From contig JADILM010000004.1 in assembly GCA_016617785.1 (NCBI GenBank), positions 992,001 through 1,056,000 on the forward strand: a DNA stretch of 64,000 bases, given 5' to 3'. The notes under the pieces are model-generated. The model was not told the DNA's origin, did no database searches, and saw only the letters and a list, made by a program, of their open reading frames with translations. The position numbers and the translations under genes were made by a program. This document shows positions 47,202-59,500 of this stretch, in pieces; positions within the stretch are counted from its first letter, which is position 1; every line of letters starts with the position of its first letter. The DNA is from Sporobolomyces roseus (Eukaryota; Basidiomycota; Microbotryomycetes; Sporidiobolales; Sporidiobolaceae).

Positions 47202-50190
47202 TTACCAAGATCCTCCAGATTTCTCAGGAGGAGTCTTGTTGGTGTAATCCATCTTGTGACCTTTCTTATCGTCTTTGGGCATGGCGATATCGGTGAAAGC
47301 GTTTGAAATTTGAAGTTGCTTGAGACCGGCAGCGACGTCAAGGAACTCTTCGAGACCGAGGGAACCGTTTTGATCGGCGTCGACTTCTCGAAGAATATCG
47401 CGAACAGTCTTATCGTTAGTCTTGAATCCGAATCGGGTCATTGTCTTGCGGAGATCGTCGGGGCTGATCTCTCCATCGTTATCGGCATCGAGTTCAGTGA
47501 ATCGCTTCTTGAGAGTAGCAAGTTCGTCGGCATTGAAGACGGTACGCGAGAGGTCTACGAGAACGACATCGAGAACAGGTCAGCGCGAGTGACGAGCCAC
47601 GCAAGAGAAGGGAGAGTGCGTACAGTCATCGTCGGTCGCGAGGTGAATCTTGTGAGCACCAGTTCGAACGTCTTCGAGGGTCAATTTACCCAATCGAGCC
47701 TCACTCAAACCCATTGATGCAAGGAATTTTGTTCCGTCCTTGAACTCTTGCTCCTTCTTGGCGTCGTCCCAGTTAAGTTCCTTCGCCATAACGTCGATAA
47801 CGAGAGGAAGGGCTTCGAGGGCCGCCTCGGAGTTGAGGAAGGAGAGACGGGTTCGACGAGCAATAACGTCGACGGCGGTGGCAGCGTATTCGCGTCGAAC
47901 AGCCCAGGTGATTTCGGCATCGATGTAAGGGTAGACGGGGTCGATTCGCTTTCCGTGAACGGGGAATCGAAGTCCAGTCTGAGGGGCCATCGAGCAAACT
48001 CCCCAAGCGCGATCTCCGTAAGTTTCGGAAAGGTGACGAGCGACATCGGACTGCAAGCAGAAATGAGAGTGAGTCCTAGCGAATGAAAGGAAAGAAGTTG
48101 AACTCACCTCGAGACCGAATTGTTGGATAAGTTTGATGAACATCATCTTGTTCCATCCTTGAGAACCGACGAGCTGAATCTTGGCAGTGATACAGTTACG
48201 GTCGGGCTTGAGACCGTACTCCTTAATCGCAGCATCGACAGTTTCTTCAGCCATTGCTCCTGTAGAAAGGGAAGAATCTATAGGTTAGCTTGATCCGCGG
48301 GCAGGCGATAAGAAGAAGAGCGAGAGACGTACGGTAGGTAGTCCATTTACCTCCAGCAATAGTCAAGAGACCGCTCTTCGAGATGTTGATCAAGTGGTTT
48401 CGAACGAGAGATTGAGTATCCTTGGCGTCGGGATCTTTGACAAGAGGCCTCAATCCAGACCAAGCAGAGAGGACGTCTCCTCGACGAACTCGGATATCAG
48501 GAGAGAGGTAATTTCGGACTTCGTTGAGGATGAATTCGATTTCCTCCTCCTTGGGGATAGGGTGTTGTTCGACAGGAGCGGGAGCGTCGGTGGTACCGGC
48601 GATCGTGTTTCCTTGCCAAGGAAGGAAGAAGATGACACGACCATCGGAAGTAGCGGGATCGATGAGACCGATTTTGGCGGGAGCGTAGTAGTTGGGAAGA
48701 GTAATGTGAACTCCAGAAGCGGGAGCGACGATGTTTTGGGCAGAGGGCTCGTCGAGTTGACGAACTCCGTCAGAGAAGGGTCCAGTAGCGTTGATAACAC
48801 CCTAGATGAGGAGAGATAGCGAGTTAGCTTGAGGAACAGAGCGAAGATTGAAAGTGTAAGGAGATTGATCCTCACCTTGGCCTTGGTCTCCCACTCTCGT
48901 CCAGTGATAACATCGCGCATCTTGCAACCGTTGATTCGTCCCTCTGAATCCTTGAGGAGATCGACAACTTCGGTGTGGTTCGCAGCGACGGCTCCGTACT
49001 GAACGGCGGTAAGGATAATAGCCATGTTCATTCGAGAGTCATTGTGTTGACCTGTCGTGAGGAACGAATAAGTCTCTTGACATTGATGAATTCACGACAA
49101 AGAGGGGAGAGGAAATTTTGAGCGTACCATCGTAGTAAACGACAGCTCCGCAAAGTCCATCTTTCTTGAGCATAGGGAAGGCCTCGAGAGCCTTTCCAGC
49201 ACCGAGAACGTAGGAAGATTCCATGTTTTGCTTTCCAGCGAGAATGTCATACATCTTGCAACCACTGCGAAAGAGCATGATTACTGTCAGTTCTGATTCA
49301 TCAGAAAAGTGGAAACCCAGGAAGACTTACGCGAAGAAGTAAGGGATCTGCCACCAAGTGTAGATAGGAAGCATGATAGGAAGGGAGTGAGAGAGGTAAG
49401 GAGCGGTGTGGAGGAAAGTCTTTCGCTCGTGAAGAGCTTCTCGGACAAGCTTATATTGCTCGTAGTCGAGTTCGAAGACGGCCTTTTGAAGGTAACGAAC
49501 ACCACCGTGAACGAGTTTGGTCGATTTCGATGAAGTTCCTGTGAAAATTGCGAAAGATGAGAATTAGTCAAAATCATTCACTTTTCGCATTTCAACCCCT
49601 GAACCAGCTCCTCAGGTCACGTAGACCAGGAGCTGGTGCAAAGAAGCAGGAATGGGAGTGAAATTCGCAGACACACCCGAAGAGAAATCGTCTCGCTCAA
49701 TGACTGCTACTCGAAGTCCACGACTCGCAGCGTCGAGAGCTACACCAGCACCAGTCGCACCTCCTCCAACAATCAACAAGTCGAATTCTCCCTCTGCCTC
49801 ATGTGGCGGTTCAGCAGTTTCACCTTTTCCAACTCCCGAGTGTCCATCTTCGTTCGCCACAGCCTTGTCGGAATGTTGCTTGTCTGTGTCGATACCACTC
49901 TTTCCATCTTTCCCTTCTGCTGCCAACTCTGGCGCACCCAGCTTTTGTAACATCTCCTCTCGACTCGGAGGGGTCCAAAATGTCGAAGGGCGGTCGAGGG
50001 TTCCGTCTGCAGACTCCATTCGTAATGGGTTCTTGCCATAGTATAATGACTCGGCATCTACATCGATATCTGATGCAGGACCTGAAGAAAGGATCGAGTA
50101 GGAGGCGAGGGATGCAGCACCGAGAGAAGTGGTGAAAATTGGTCTCCGTCGAATGAAGCTAGTCGAATTGCGGAAGAAGGCTCGGTGCAT
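47202..50190 (-). CDS. GUT2: Mitochondrial FAD-dependent glycerol-3-phosphate dehydrogenase with EF-hands
   Basis: Eight exons (50190-49677, 49538-49331, 49264-49128, 49051-48876, 48801-48333, 48259-48108, 48050-47624, 47554-47202) give 811 aa. It oxidises glycerol-3-phosphate to dihydroxyacetone phosphate at the outer face of the inner mitochondrial membrane and passes electrons to quinone. Seen: presequence (FFRNSTSFIRRRP), FAD-binding LLIVGGGATGAGVALDAASR, the SSKSTKLVHGGVRYLQ signature, and GLRPLVKDP...LLTIAGGKWTTYR. The last exon encodes two EF-hand loops, DADNDGEIS and DADQNGSLGLEEF, of the kind present in animal GPD2 but absent from S. cerevisiae Gut2. An acidic linker of about 90 residues (ESADGTLDR... 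to PPHEAEGEF) separates presequence and FAD domain. Confidence 0.95.
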
Positions 50191-51783
50191 CTTGATCTAT
50201 TCTTGAGAGGTGTAGATGGTGTCGGGGGAGGGGCTGTTGCGAGGGAGACAAAGCGAGAGAAGAATTGTTAGCAACGTCACTTTTGCTTTGGAGAGTTCGC
50301 TGGAGCTCCGGAAGCTATCGGGAAGAGTGTACGAGTAGGGCAGAAGTTTACTGGGATAGATTGAGGTGTAGCGATAGCCGCGATCTCAGTGGAGGGAGAG
50401 CGGAGTGAAGTCGTGGGGCGAGGAGGAATTTTTTTGATGGAGGAGTGGAGGTGGTTTAGAGTGCTCAAGGTAGCGAAGGGAGGACTCACGAAAGGGAGAA
50501 GGACTTGATGTGTGCGTCCTTTTAGTGGATCGTGAGAGCGTCGGAAACAGAGGGGAGCGAGGAAGAAAGAGAGAGAGAGAGAGAAAGAGAGCGAGAGGCG
50601 AATGGGGGATCGGTAAAGTTGCGAAGGGGGGATAACAATTTTCTTTGCCTCCTCCTCTCTACCTGGGGTATTGTAAACGTCAAATTGAGAGTCTTACCTT
50701 TGTTGTAATCTCGCCTAACCCCGCTTAACCCACGTCCTCAAACGATTTTCTAATCTTTGAGTCTCTGAGCCCCCGCGAAGCCTCCCTGTTCTCCTCTTCT
50801 CTTGTCCCAGAACGCGTGGTACCGTCGATGAACGACGAGCAACCGACGTTGGGGAGCTATCGCGAGGGGAAACAGAGATCGGAAAGCTCGTAAAGGTAAA
50901 ATCGTGATCTTTTGCAACGACTCTTTCATCCCACTGTGTGGCAAACCGCTGTCGAGTCTAGCTCCACGACATCTCATAGGCCTTGATTGCGGAGATGGAA
51001 TCGATTGTCCCAGTCGAAGAGCGATGTTCGTGCTGTCTAAATTGCGAAGTTCGTCGTTCCCTCGGAGCGTGAACTCGGAATTGTCGATTGCGCTGTGTGG
51101 TCGAGGTACTTCGAATTGATTCGACGCACCTCAGTCGTGAGCTATATCGATCAATCAGAGAGAGCAAGAGAGCGGATACTTGAGCTTGCGAAGGTTTTTG
51201 GACTTGACAAAAAGAAAAATTGACTTCCCTCAGAAAAAAATGCAACGTGTCTCTCCTTTCTCTCCTTCACTTCGCTTCTTTTGCTTCTGCATCGCTGCCT
51301 GAACCGCTAGCCTGTAGCTTGCTTCTGAGGTTTCTCTGATGCTTCGCGAAGATCGCTCGGACCCTCTTGTGCCCTCTTCTCCTTCCTTCTTCTCAAGGAC
51401 TCCCATTCTACCTTTCCGCTCTGTAGCTTTCAAAGACTCGCCGCTTCTCACAATGATTCACAAAAGAGCGTATCGCAAGATCGGACAAAGTCTTAGAACT
51501 TTCGAAGGATGTTGAACGAGACCCACTCTTTCCCACCCTTCCTCAAGCACAGATCTTGTTTACCTCTTCTCTCCCTTCCCTCTCCCTCTCTTCTCGCCCA
51601 TCATCTCACGACTAGCCGTAAACCTCACGACCGCCCCATCCTTCATTCAGAAAGACTCACACCACTCGCTTTACGATCTCTCAGCTCCTCCTCACGCTCT
51701 TTTCACGACTCCTATCACTCAACAAACAATCTTTTCACCTCTCTGGACGACACAAATAACCCACAGAACCGCGTCAAACGACA
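50191..51783. other. Long divergent intergenic region (GUT2 / kinase)
   Basis: 1.6 kb. A reverse ORF at 50489-50277 (70 codons, MSPPFATLS...) lies just upstream of GUT2 and could be a leader uORF or chance. A (GA)n microsatellite lies at about 50,570-50,595. A + ORF at 51509-51799 overlaps the kinase start codon. Confidence 0.45.
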
Positions 51784-51799
51784 ATGGCCGGTGCAGTAA
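51509..51799 (+). promoter_or_regulatory. Candidate overlapping upstream ORF of the kinase gene
   Basis: ATG at 51509 opens a 96-codon frame that ends at 51799, 16 nt inside the kinase coding region and in another frame. If the transcript starts before 51509, this would repress the main start at 51784. The peptide is Ser/His/Leu-rich with no domain. It is only regulatory if it is in the leader, which sequence alone does not show. Confidence 0.3.
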
Positions 51800-54700
51800 T
51801 GCCACTCATCGCTCAAACTTTCGTCGAATCTCGCTCCAATACGACTTTCGACATTATCACAACTTCAAGCAATAACACTAACGACACGAATGGAGCGCCA
51901 CTACAGCGTGTTCAACGACGACAAGTTACCGACTCGCCTAGTCCTACTTCAGCGGAGAAGGCGAAAAGGATTGGACAGCGTCAATCACCACGAAACAACA
52001 AGGACTCGCCTAAAGGGAAAGCAAAGGATGATGAAGTTTACTACTGGAGTGATGCGAAGCTGACAGAGACGTTCAAGGTGAGCTTTCATAGTCTCGTTTG
52101 CTATTTGAGCGGTAAAGCTGACTTTTTCGCATTTCACGCAACTCTTCCCTTCTTCGCTTTCCCTTCCTCCGTTCCACTTTCCGACGATCGATGCTATAGT
52201 TTGTGAGGGAAGTCGGTTATGGGAATTGGGGAAGTCTCTGGCTCAGCAAGCTTTACGCAGACCGTCAGATCAATGTAGCTCTCAAGCTTGTTCATCGAAG
52301 TCGAGATCCTACCTCTTCAGCAAGGGTGCGCGCATTGTGGAACGAATACAAGTGAGTGACTGCTCTTCTTATGATGCCGTGTGCTGATGACATAAGGGGG
52401 AAGGTGTATGAGAGTTCTTCGTTCGACAGGTCATCCGAATCTCATCAACTTCCACGCCTTCATCCTCACGCCGTCCTACTCTCTCGTCGCAATGGATTAT
52501 CATCCTCAGCTCGTTCAAGTCGCTATCCCGGAGAGCCGAGCCAAGATCTACGCACAACAACTCTTCTCCGCGGTCGAACACCTTCATATTCACGGCATCA
52601 CTCACAACGACATCAAACCATCGAACATACTCCTCTCGATGGACGATCGGCCTATTCTCATCGATTTCGGATTCGCTCAACAATGGGATATGAGGTCACC
52701 TGATCGATTCCTCAGTTCATTGAGCTGGGGAACTCCCGAGTATCTTTCGCCAGAACGAGCGAAAGGTCAGCTTCACGACGAGAGGCTGAGCGATATCTGG
52801 GCACTTGGAGTAAGTTGAGATCGTCGTCCCTGCTCGCGAGGCTTTCGCTGACACTTACTCTGCAGATCACTGTCTACGAAATCGTGGTCGGGCGAACCCC
52901 GTTCGAGGAAAGCGAGGAAGAAGATTTCCTTACGAAAGGACAACTCGAACTCTACTGTACCCTCTCCTCTTCCAACCACTCTCTGACGAGTGCTGATCAC
53001 TGCTCTGCGACAGATCATCGAAGTTTGACAGGAAAGATCTATGGAGACTATCTCATCTCGTCCGAACTTGAGAATCTCGTTCGACTGATGGTTGATCCGA
53101 ATCCTCATACTCGAGCTCAGAGCTGCGGCAAAGCTCTTCAACATCGCTTCTTCAACCCAATTTCACCCGCAGGATCAAAATCGAGTGAGCACAGAATCTT
53201 TCGAATGCTGCATCCTCATCGTCGCTGATCTTCCTCGTGAGTGCAGAGACCGCTTCAATGCCCTCAACACCTCAAAGCACCGCCTCCTCCGTCACGAGGT
53301 CTCCCGCTCCAACCTCGAGTGCGAAGAAGACTCTGAAGAAAAAGGAAAAGAGCTTCATTATCTTTGAAGACGAAACAGTGCCAAGTCCTGCTCGTGAGTC
53401 AACGAGTTGCTCTCACTGGGCTTGAGGCTGACTGAGCTCTGGCTGCAGGTACCGGCGATTCCGTCTCTCCTTTCTCTCCACGTTCCGGTGCTTTAGCGAA
53501 TCGCACCAACCAATCTCCTTCTCCCGCCGACTCGACTCCCACTCGCAATCGCGTCATCTCTGCTCCGATGAAGAAGACGCCTCCACCCTCGAGGATTCCA
53601 GTTCGAAAGCATGAGGTCGCAAGTCCTCCCATCAAGTGTCCCCTCGCCATTCGATCAGCTCGCAAGCCATTCGTCGCAGACACTACCGTACCGGTTCCAC
53701 CGCTTCCTTCGAACACTATGGAGGAGAGCGTCGACCGAGTCAAGTTGCAACAGCAAGCGAACGTCTCGAAACAAAAGACTCCCTCACCTCCAGCGAGAAC
53801 GTCTTCACTTCACAATCGCTCCGCCTCAACTTCCTCGGTCAAACGCAAGCCTGTTCCTGCACTCCTCGACGATTCCTTAGAGCTTTCCAATGTATCCCTG
53901 TCGTCGATCACTCAATCTCCGAAGCTCGAAGTTATCGACAAAGCGGATTCGAACGGAAATCGAGAAGAGATCTTGTCTTCGAACCGAACAAGCCCCATCA
54001 TCTTCGAAGATCCAAGGCTCTCGAAGGATCGCTGTACGTAGATCATCTTCGTCGTCGCTCGACATTGACTGAAACTGACGATTCAACGTCTTTAGCCCCG
54101 AGTCTTTCGAAAACTTCAGCTTTCCTCAAGCGATCCTTCTCGAAGAAGCCTTCCAAGTCCTCGAATATCGACACGAGTCTAATAGGTACGCTGCCATTCG
54201 TATCCTTGACTTGCTCCGTATCGGAAGATTCACCGATCTAGGTGAGCTCTCGCAGGAGAATTCGCGTTCCCGACCTTGAGCTCTCCCTCATCGGAGCACA
54301 AAGCCACACCCGCTGTCACTGAACGTAAGCCCCAGCTCGAACCCCTTCGATCCCGAAGAAAGCTGAGCACTCTCGCATTTTCGTAGGACTTCGCAAGATG
54401 TCAGCTCCCTTGAGAAACGTTCCTCGTCCATCCATCTCGATAATGGCGGGCATGAAACGCTCGATCTTCACAATCGCTAGACGGCGCACCTCATCTTCGG
54501 CGTCATCATTCTCCTTCATCGATGCAGAAAAGCTACAAGAACCCCGCGAGTTTGTTTCGCAGCCTCCCACATTAGTCGCTGAACTGACGCCCCTCCTCAC
54601 AGACTCACTCACTATGCCAACGAGAGTACCTGCTCCTGCGAACGTCGATGTAGAAGCGCAGAAGTAAGCTGGTTTCCTCGCTTGACCGCCCTCTTTTGTG

Positions 54701-55986
54701 GCTGACCTTTGATCGAATCGTGCAGGGCGCGACTGTCTGCATTCTCCTCTCATATCCAGCACATACTTGAGACTCGTAGATCTCTCGAGCGTGACGCTCA
54801 AGAGGTCGCTGCAGAACCCGAGTCGAGCGTCAAGAAAGCTACGAGAGGATCTTCGAAAGCTGCTCGTAAGTTGTACTTTCCACTCTCAACATCCGAGAGA
54901 CTGTATTGTTGACTATCTGGATTGATACTTTCGCAGCTTTCAGCTACAACGGAACAGCTCCGCTCGAATCGGTCGACGAAAGTTCTCAACTCGCAACTCC
55001 TCCAATTGTCAAGAAAGGACGACCCTCGTCAAAATCTTCGCCAGCTCTTTTGCACGAGTCTTCTCCATCTCCGAGCGATTCATCTTACCGACCTGGTCAT
55101 CGTCGCATTCCTACTGTTCGTTTCGCTTTCTCCCTTTCTTCCTATCGCTCCCTGCCTCACGCTGAAGCTCATCCTATCGCAGGCTATTCGAAACGTTCCT
55201 TCCGTCGTACTTCATGAGAGCGCTGACGAGGAAAGTCTCGCTTCCGAATTGGAGACCGCGAACGATGAATCTGCTTCAGAGCGAGTTGCGAGTCCTCCTC
55301 CTCCGCCTCGAGTCGTCGAACCCTCTCGACAGCTACCTACCTGTACGTCGTCTTTCTATCAACTCGACGACGACGCTGAGTGCTCTTGCTTTTCCTAGGG
55401 GTGCCCAATGACGAAGATTCGGACGAAGATGATGACAATTTGGCCGATGTTGATGAGCCTACGATCACCATCGGGATGACTCCTCGACTCCGCAAGCCTA
55501 GCAAGGTCTCGACGATCGGAAAGAAGTCATCGAGCAAAGCTATCAGTGTAAGCAGACAGCTCAGTCACTCGTAAGTGCCGAGATGTCTAGCTCAGCTTCC
55601 CGCTTTCCTACTGATGGTCTCGATCGCTTCTCAGCTCGCCAATCCGCACGCCTACTGTCTCACTTGACGATCAACGAGTCACCCGTCCCGCGAACCCCCG
55701 ATCAAATACCTCTACTTCTCGCACTTCGACCCCAACTCCCGAAGACCTCCCTTTCCACAACTTGCACCATCGTTCCGACTCTCGCGCCTCGACTACTCAA
55801 TCTTCAAACCACGGACACTCACGAAGTCGATCAGTCATCTCCTTCTTCACTCGCTCTGTCTCCCGAGCTAGCGAAACCTCTTCTCTCGGATGGTCGACGT
55901 CGAGTGAGGTCCCGGTCAATGTCAGCGCTATGAAAGTCAAGAAACCTGGAAAGCTTCGTCGAGCTGTCAGCAAGATCTTCCGCTGA
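51784..55986 (+). CDS. Ser/Thr protein kinase with long disordered tail
   Basis: The first exons are 51784-52077, 52200-52351, 52404-52809, 52866-52956, 53014-53184, 53247-53393 and 53449-54033; several more lead to the stop at 55986 (around 1,100-1,200 aa, later joins not all fixed). The kinase domain starts with VREVGYGNWGSLW (glycine loop) and has VALKLVHR (ATP Lys), GITHNDIKPSNILL (catalytic loop with HND, not HRD), DFGFAQQW, GTPEYLSPERA and DIWALGITVYEIVVGRTPF. The tail is Ser/Pro/Lys-rich with repeated short basic motifs (RSFSKKPSKS) and ends in a basic helix KVKKPGKLRRAVSKIFR. I recognise a fungal kinase type but no named orthologue. Confidence 0.82.
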
Positions 55987-56383
55987 GCAATCTCAAACCC
56001 TTCACGCATTTTAACACACTGCAATCAATCGAAACGAACATAGAAAACGTAAATTGACAAGCGCAGCGCGCATCTTCTCCCCTCACCCTTACTGCTGCTC
56101 TTTTCCCATCACGGACTGTCTTTATCTTCACGCTCGTTGACCCCGTTCTTTGTATCTAGACTCCCCTTGTCGTCGCTGGTCGTTCAGTAGATTTCTCCCT
56201 TCTCTTCTCAGTATCGCATATTTTTTCGTTCAACTCGCGACGTCGTTCTCTCACACTTCTCGAGATCATCGCTGGGCTGTCGTTTGCGAGAGACTTCAGA
56301 ATCGAGAAAGCAAAATTGCGAAAAAAAAAGTCCGATTTCTTCCTTCTCTCGACACCCTCATCTCGCTTCGTTCGCTTCTGAAG
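55987..56383. other. Intergenic region between tandem genes
   Basis: 3' flank of the kinase and promoter of ribokinase, with an A-run near 56,320-56,330. No gene supported. Confidence 0.5.
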
Positions 56384-57743
56384 ATGTCTGTGACTCCTCA
56401 TGGTAAACTACTTGTGCGCGGGTCTATCAATATCGATGGTACGCTGTCTCCCTCTCTGATTAGCTGGAGTGACGTGTTTGATCTAATTTTCGCTCTTCCT
56501 CCTCACCTAGAGTTCTTCGTGGTCGACCAGTAGCCTAATTCTCTACGTTTGGATGTATTCGACGATCTGTACTGAACCGTTCCGCATTTGACAGTATCGT
56601 TCGAAGTGGTGAAACGATTTCTTCAACCGACTACTCTCGTCGAGCTGGTGAGCACAGTCTCTGCCTCCGACACTCAGAGTAGAGTCTACTGACTCTTCCC
56701 GATGATATAGGCGGAAAGGGAGCGAATCAAGCTGTTTCGGCCGCAAAAGTTCGCTTTTTCGTTTCGACAAGCTTTCTCTCGAGCTCACCACTCACAAAGC
56801 CACACCTCTACAGGCAGGAGCAGCAGTCGAACTAGCCGCTACGATAGGAAACGACGGTCTCTGGCTCAAGGACACGCTCACATCGTACGGAGTCTCGCAA
56901 TCTTTCCTTTCTCTCGACGAAAAAGTACGTTCACTGTTCTTCTCTTGCACCTTCACCCAGGCTCCTGTTCTCAGGAGTTAGGTACCTACTGGGCGTGCCA
57001 TCATCCAACTCTCGACCGCTACCGCCGACAACTCGATCGTCCTCCTTCCCGGCTCCAATTTCTCTTCTTCTCCTTCTCCCCTCTCCGATCTCACTCAATC
57101 ACAACTCGGTTCAACCTTCTCCCACCTTCTCGTCCAAAACGAGATCCCACTCGAATCGACCAAACAAGCACTTCGAGATGCTCATTCGGCTGGACTCTCG
57201 ACTCTTTTCAACCCGAGTCCGATGTTGACTTTTGAACAACTCGAGGCCTTCGAATGGGTGAACCTCGATTGGTTACTCATCAACGAAGGTGAAGGTCAAG
57301 ACCTACTTGCTGCACTCGCTCCAACATCAACGTCGACAGCAGTGATGAATGCGGAGGAGATTCTGAGCAAACTCAGAGGAACAAAACTTGGAGGATTAAA
57401 GGGGATCATCATGACTCGAGGAGCAAATGGAGTGATTGCGAGTCTCAAGAGTGGTGAGATTGTGAGTGCCGGAGCTGGAAAAGTGGAAGGAGGAGTCAAA
57501 GATACGACAGGAGCAGGAGATTGTTTCACCGGTTATTTCGCGACACTCCTTTCGACACTATCGACTTCCACTCCTCTCACATCGAAGGAACTTGAACCGA
57601 TACTAGAGATCGCTTGTCAGGCGGCGGCGATGTGTGTGGAGAAACATGGAGCGATGGAAAGTGTGCCGAGTTTGAAAGAGGTCAAGGGGAGAATGGGATC
57701 GAAGTGGAGGGAAGGTTGTGAATGGGATGTATTGCTGCATTAG
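56384..57743 (+). CDS. RBK1: Ribokinase
   Basis: Six exons (56384-56438, 56511-56529, 56595-56647, 56711-56748, 56814-56924, 56982-57743) give 345 aa, phases exact; the second exon is 19 nt. It phosphorylates D-ribose to ribose-5-phosphate (EC 2.7.1.15) in the cytosol. PfkB-family signatures are both present: the N-terminal GGKGANQAVSAAKAGA and the C-terminal DTTGAGDCFTGYF with the catalytic Asp. LVRGSINIDEFFVVD is the first strand, and IVLLPGSN and LLINEGEG fit the ribokinase branch. Its 3' end is only 36 bp from the stop of the opposite kinase gene. Confidence 0.93.
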
Positions 57744-57779
57744 ATGAACAGATGACAATGCTACATAGATTGTTCCTCC

Positions 57780-59106
57780 TCATTTCTCCATGATTGTCGC
57801 GAGATCAATTCGAAAGTCAGATTGATCCGTTCCCAGTCGTCTAAGGGCTTCCTTCGCGCTCATTCTCTTCGATGCAGAGCATACTAGCATCGCCTGGAGT
57901 ATTTCGAGTACCGATGAGGATGTATCGAGGTATGGAAGGTGATCTTTGAGGGAAGTTGGCGGGAAAGAAACGAACGAGAACCGGCTGAAATTTGGTAAAT
58001 CCTTCGCTTCCTACCCAAGTACGATCGAGTCAGACCAAGTCAGGCTATTGAACAGAGAGCAGTAGGGACTTACGGGCCAGGAGTCGAGAGTAGGAGTACC
58101 GAGTGCTTTGAAGATGCTTGCAGAGAGAACGAAATCGCTCGCACCGCTCGTAAAGAGACTTTGCCGTCTCGGAGCTGGTGAATCGCGTGAGCTCCTGTCC
58201 TCAAGTTCATGATATGGATCGTCTTCTTCGGAAGTTGAGGCCGAAGAAGAGACGGCGGTAGAGGCGAAAGGTCGAAATAGTTCAGAGATGGTTGCTGCTA
58301 AAGCCCAGAGATCTATAGCTGCTGAATCGTAAGAGCGAGATGCAAAGACGAGTTCAGGTGCTCGATACGGTCTGATCGAGGAATTGGATCAGGGATCTCA
58401 GGAAGAATCGATGAGGAGAATTTTGAGCACTCACCCAGTTCCAACTTCGAAATGCTGTGATCCAGGTTGTTCGTCGTCACTTTCGACGGCGATGCCAAAG
58501 TCGATCAGTATAGGTCGTCCGTCTTGGGTGAGAAGAATATTAGAAGGGTTGAGATCTCGATGACTGATTCTCATTTCATGGAGATAAGCGGTCGCTGAGA
58601 GGAGTTGACGAGCAATCGAGTTGGATAGCTTGGCGAAGGAAGGAAAGTGTTCAGGAACGAATGAGGGATTGTCGAGGAGCTGACGAAGGGTGTATGGATA
58701 GTAAGGAGTGAAGAGGGTCAGTCGAGGATTCATTGATGCGATCGATTTCGGTTCGAGGTAAGAATTGAGGAGTTCGATGATCTACTTCACTTGATTCGAT
58801 CAGGAATTTGAGAGACCGGGCGCGGGAGAGGTGGACTCGAGAACGTACATTCGGATGCGAAATCTTTGCTAATAACTCCGCCTCTCTTCTCCCATTTCGA
58901 GGTTCTCGACTCTTGTCATCCGGTATCAGCTTGACTGCGATCGATTCTCCATCGTTTCCGTTCGCAATCGAGGGCTTTGATCGACCAATGAAGACTCCTC
59001 CGCAAGGTCGAATTGTCGAAGTGTCCAACCCTATCGCTTTACCTCGACGAGTACCGGCTATGAAGAGGGTTGGAGGATCGTCGGTGTTGTAGTGTTCGGA
59101 TGACAT
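57780..59106 (-). CDS. CDK-activating-kinase-like (CAK1/Csk1 type) protein kinase
   Basis: Four exons (59106-58849, 58781-58435, 58371-58074, 58010-57780) give 377 aa, phases exact. Motifs: a degenerate glycine loop (PCGGVFIGRS), SIAVKLIPD (ATP Lys), EAELLAKISHPN, SHRDLNPSNILL (catalytic loop), LIDFGIAVE, and GTGPYRAPELVF followed by DSAAIDLWALAATISELF. The GTG-x-YRAPEL activation segment without a phosphorylatable T-loop Thr, and the degenerate Gly loop, are like the monomeric CAKs Cak1 of S. cerevisiae and Csk1 of S. pombe, which phosphorylate CDKs. It could alternatively be another divergent CDK-like kinase. It is divergent from ARV1 (394 bp between starts). Confidence 0.78.
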
Positions 59107-59500
59107 AGTCTTTTGGTGGTTGGGTTGAAAGGAAGGGCTCGAAGGCGATAAATGCGATGTTGCGAAGCGATGTCTGCGAATCTGGAGTGCGTCAGCTTCT
59201 CATAAACCACCAATTGAAGTATAAGCTGCTCACGTGGGTCCTCGATAGCTCTGGCGAATTGCTGTCGGGATGTTGAATCAAATCGAGTTGAAGGGGAGAA
59301 AGTCGACGAATCAAGGTTGTGGTCGACTGTTGGATAGTAGAGTAGAGTGAGTCTGATGCTACAAGTGTATCTCAACCTTCAACAAGGCAGTCAGATGTAG
59401 TCAGATTCGAGGTAGACGAGAGAAAGATCAAAATCCTTTTTGGCTTTCTGCACTTCACGTCGACCACAGGATAGCTTCCGATAGCGCTCAGGTCACTTGT
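59107..59500. other. Divergent promoter region (CAK-like kinase / ARV1)
   Basis: 394 bp containing both upstream regions. A reverse ORF reaching 59375 overlaps kinase exon 1 in another frame and is a shadow. Confidence 0.5.

Noticed and set aside
50277..50489. 70-codon reverse ORF upstream of GUT2
   Set aside because: It lies in the promoter/leader, with no domain. It may be a uORF but nothing supports translation.
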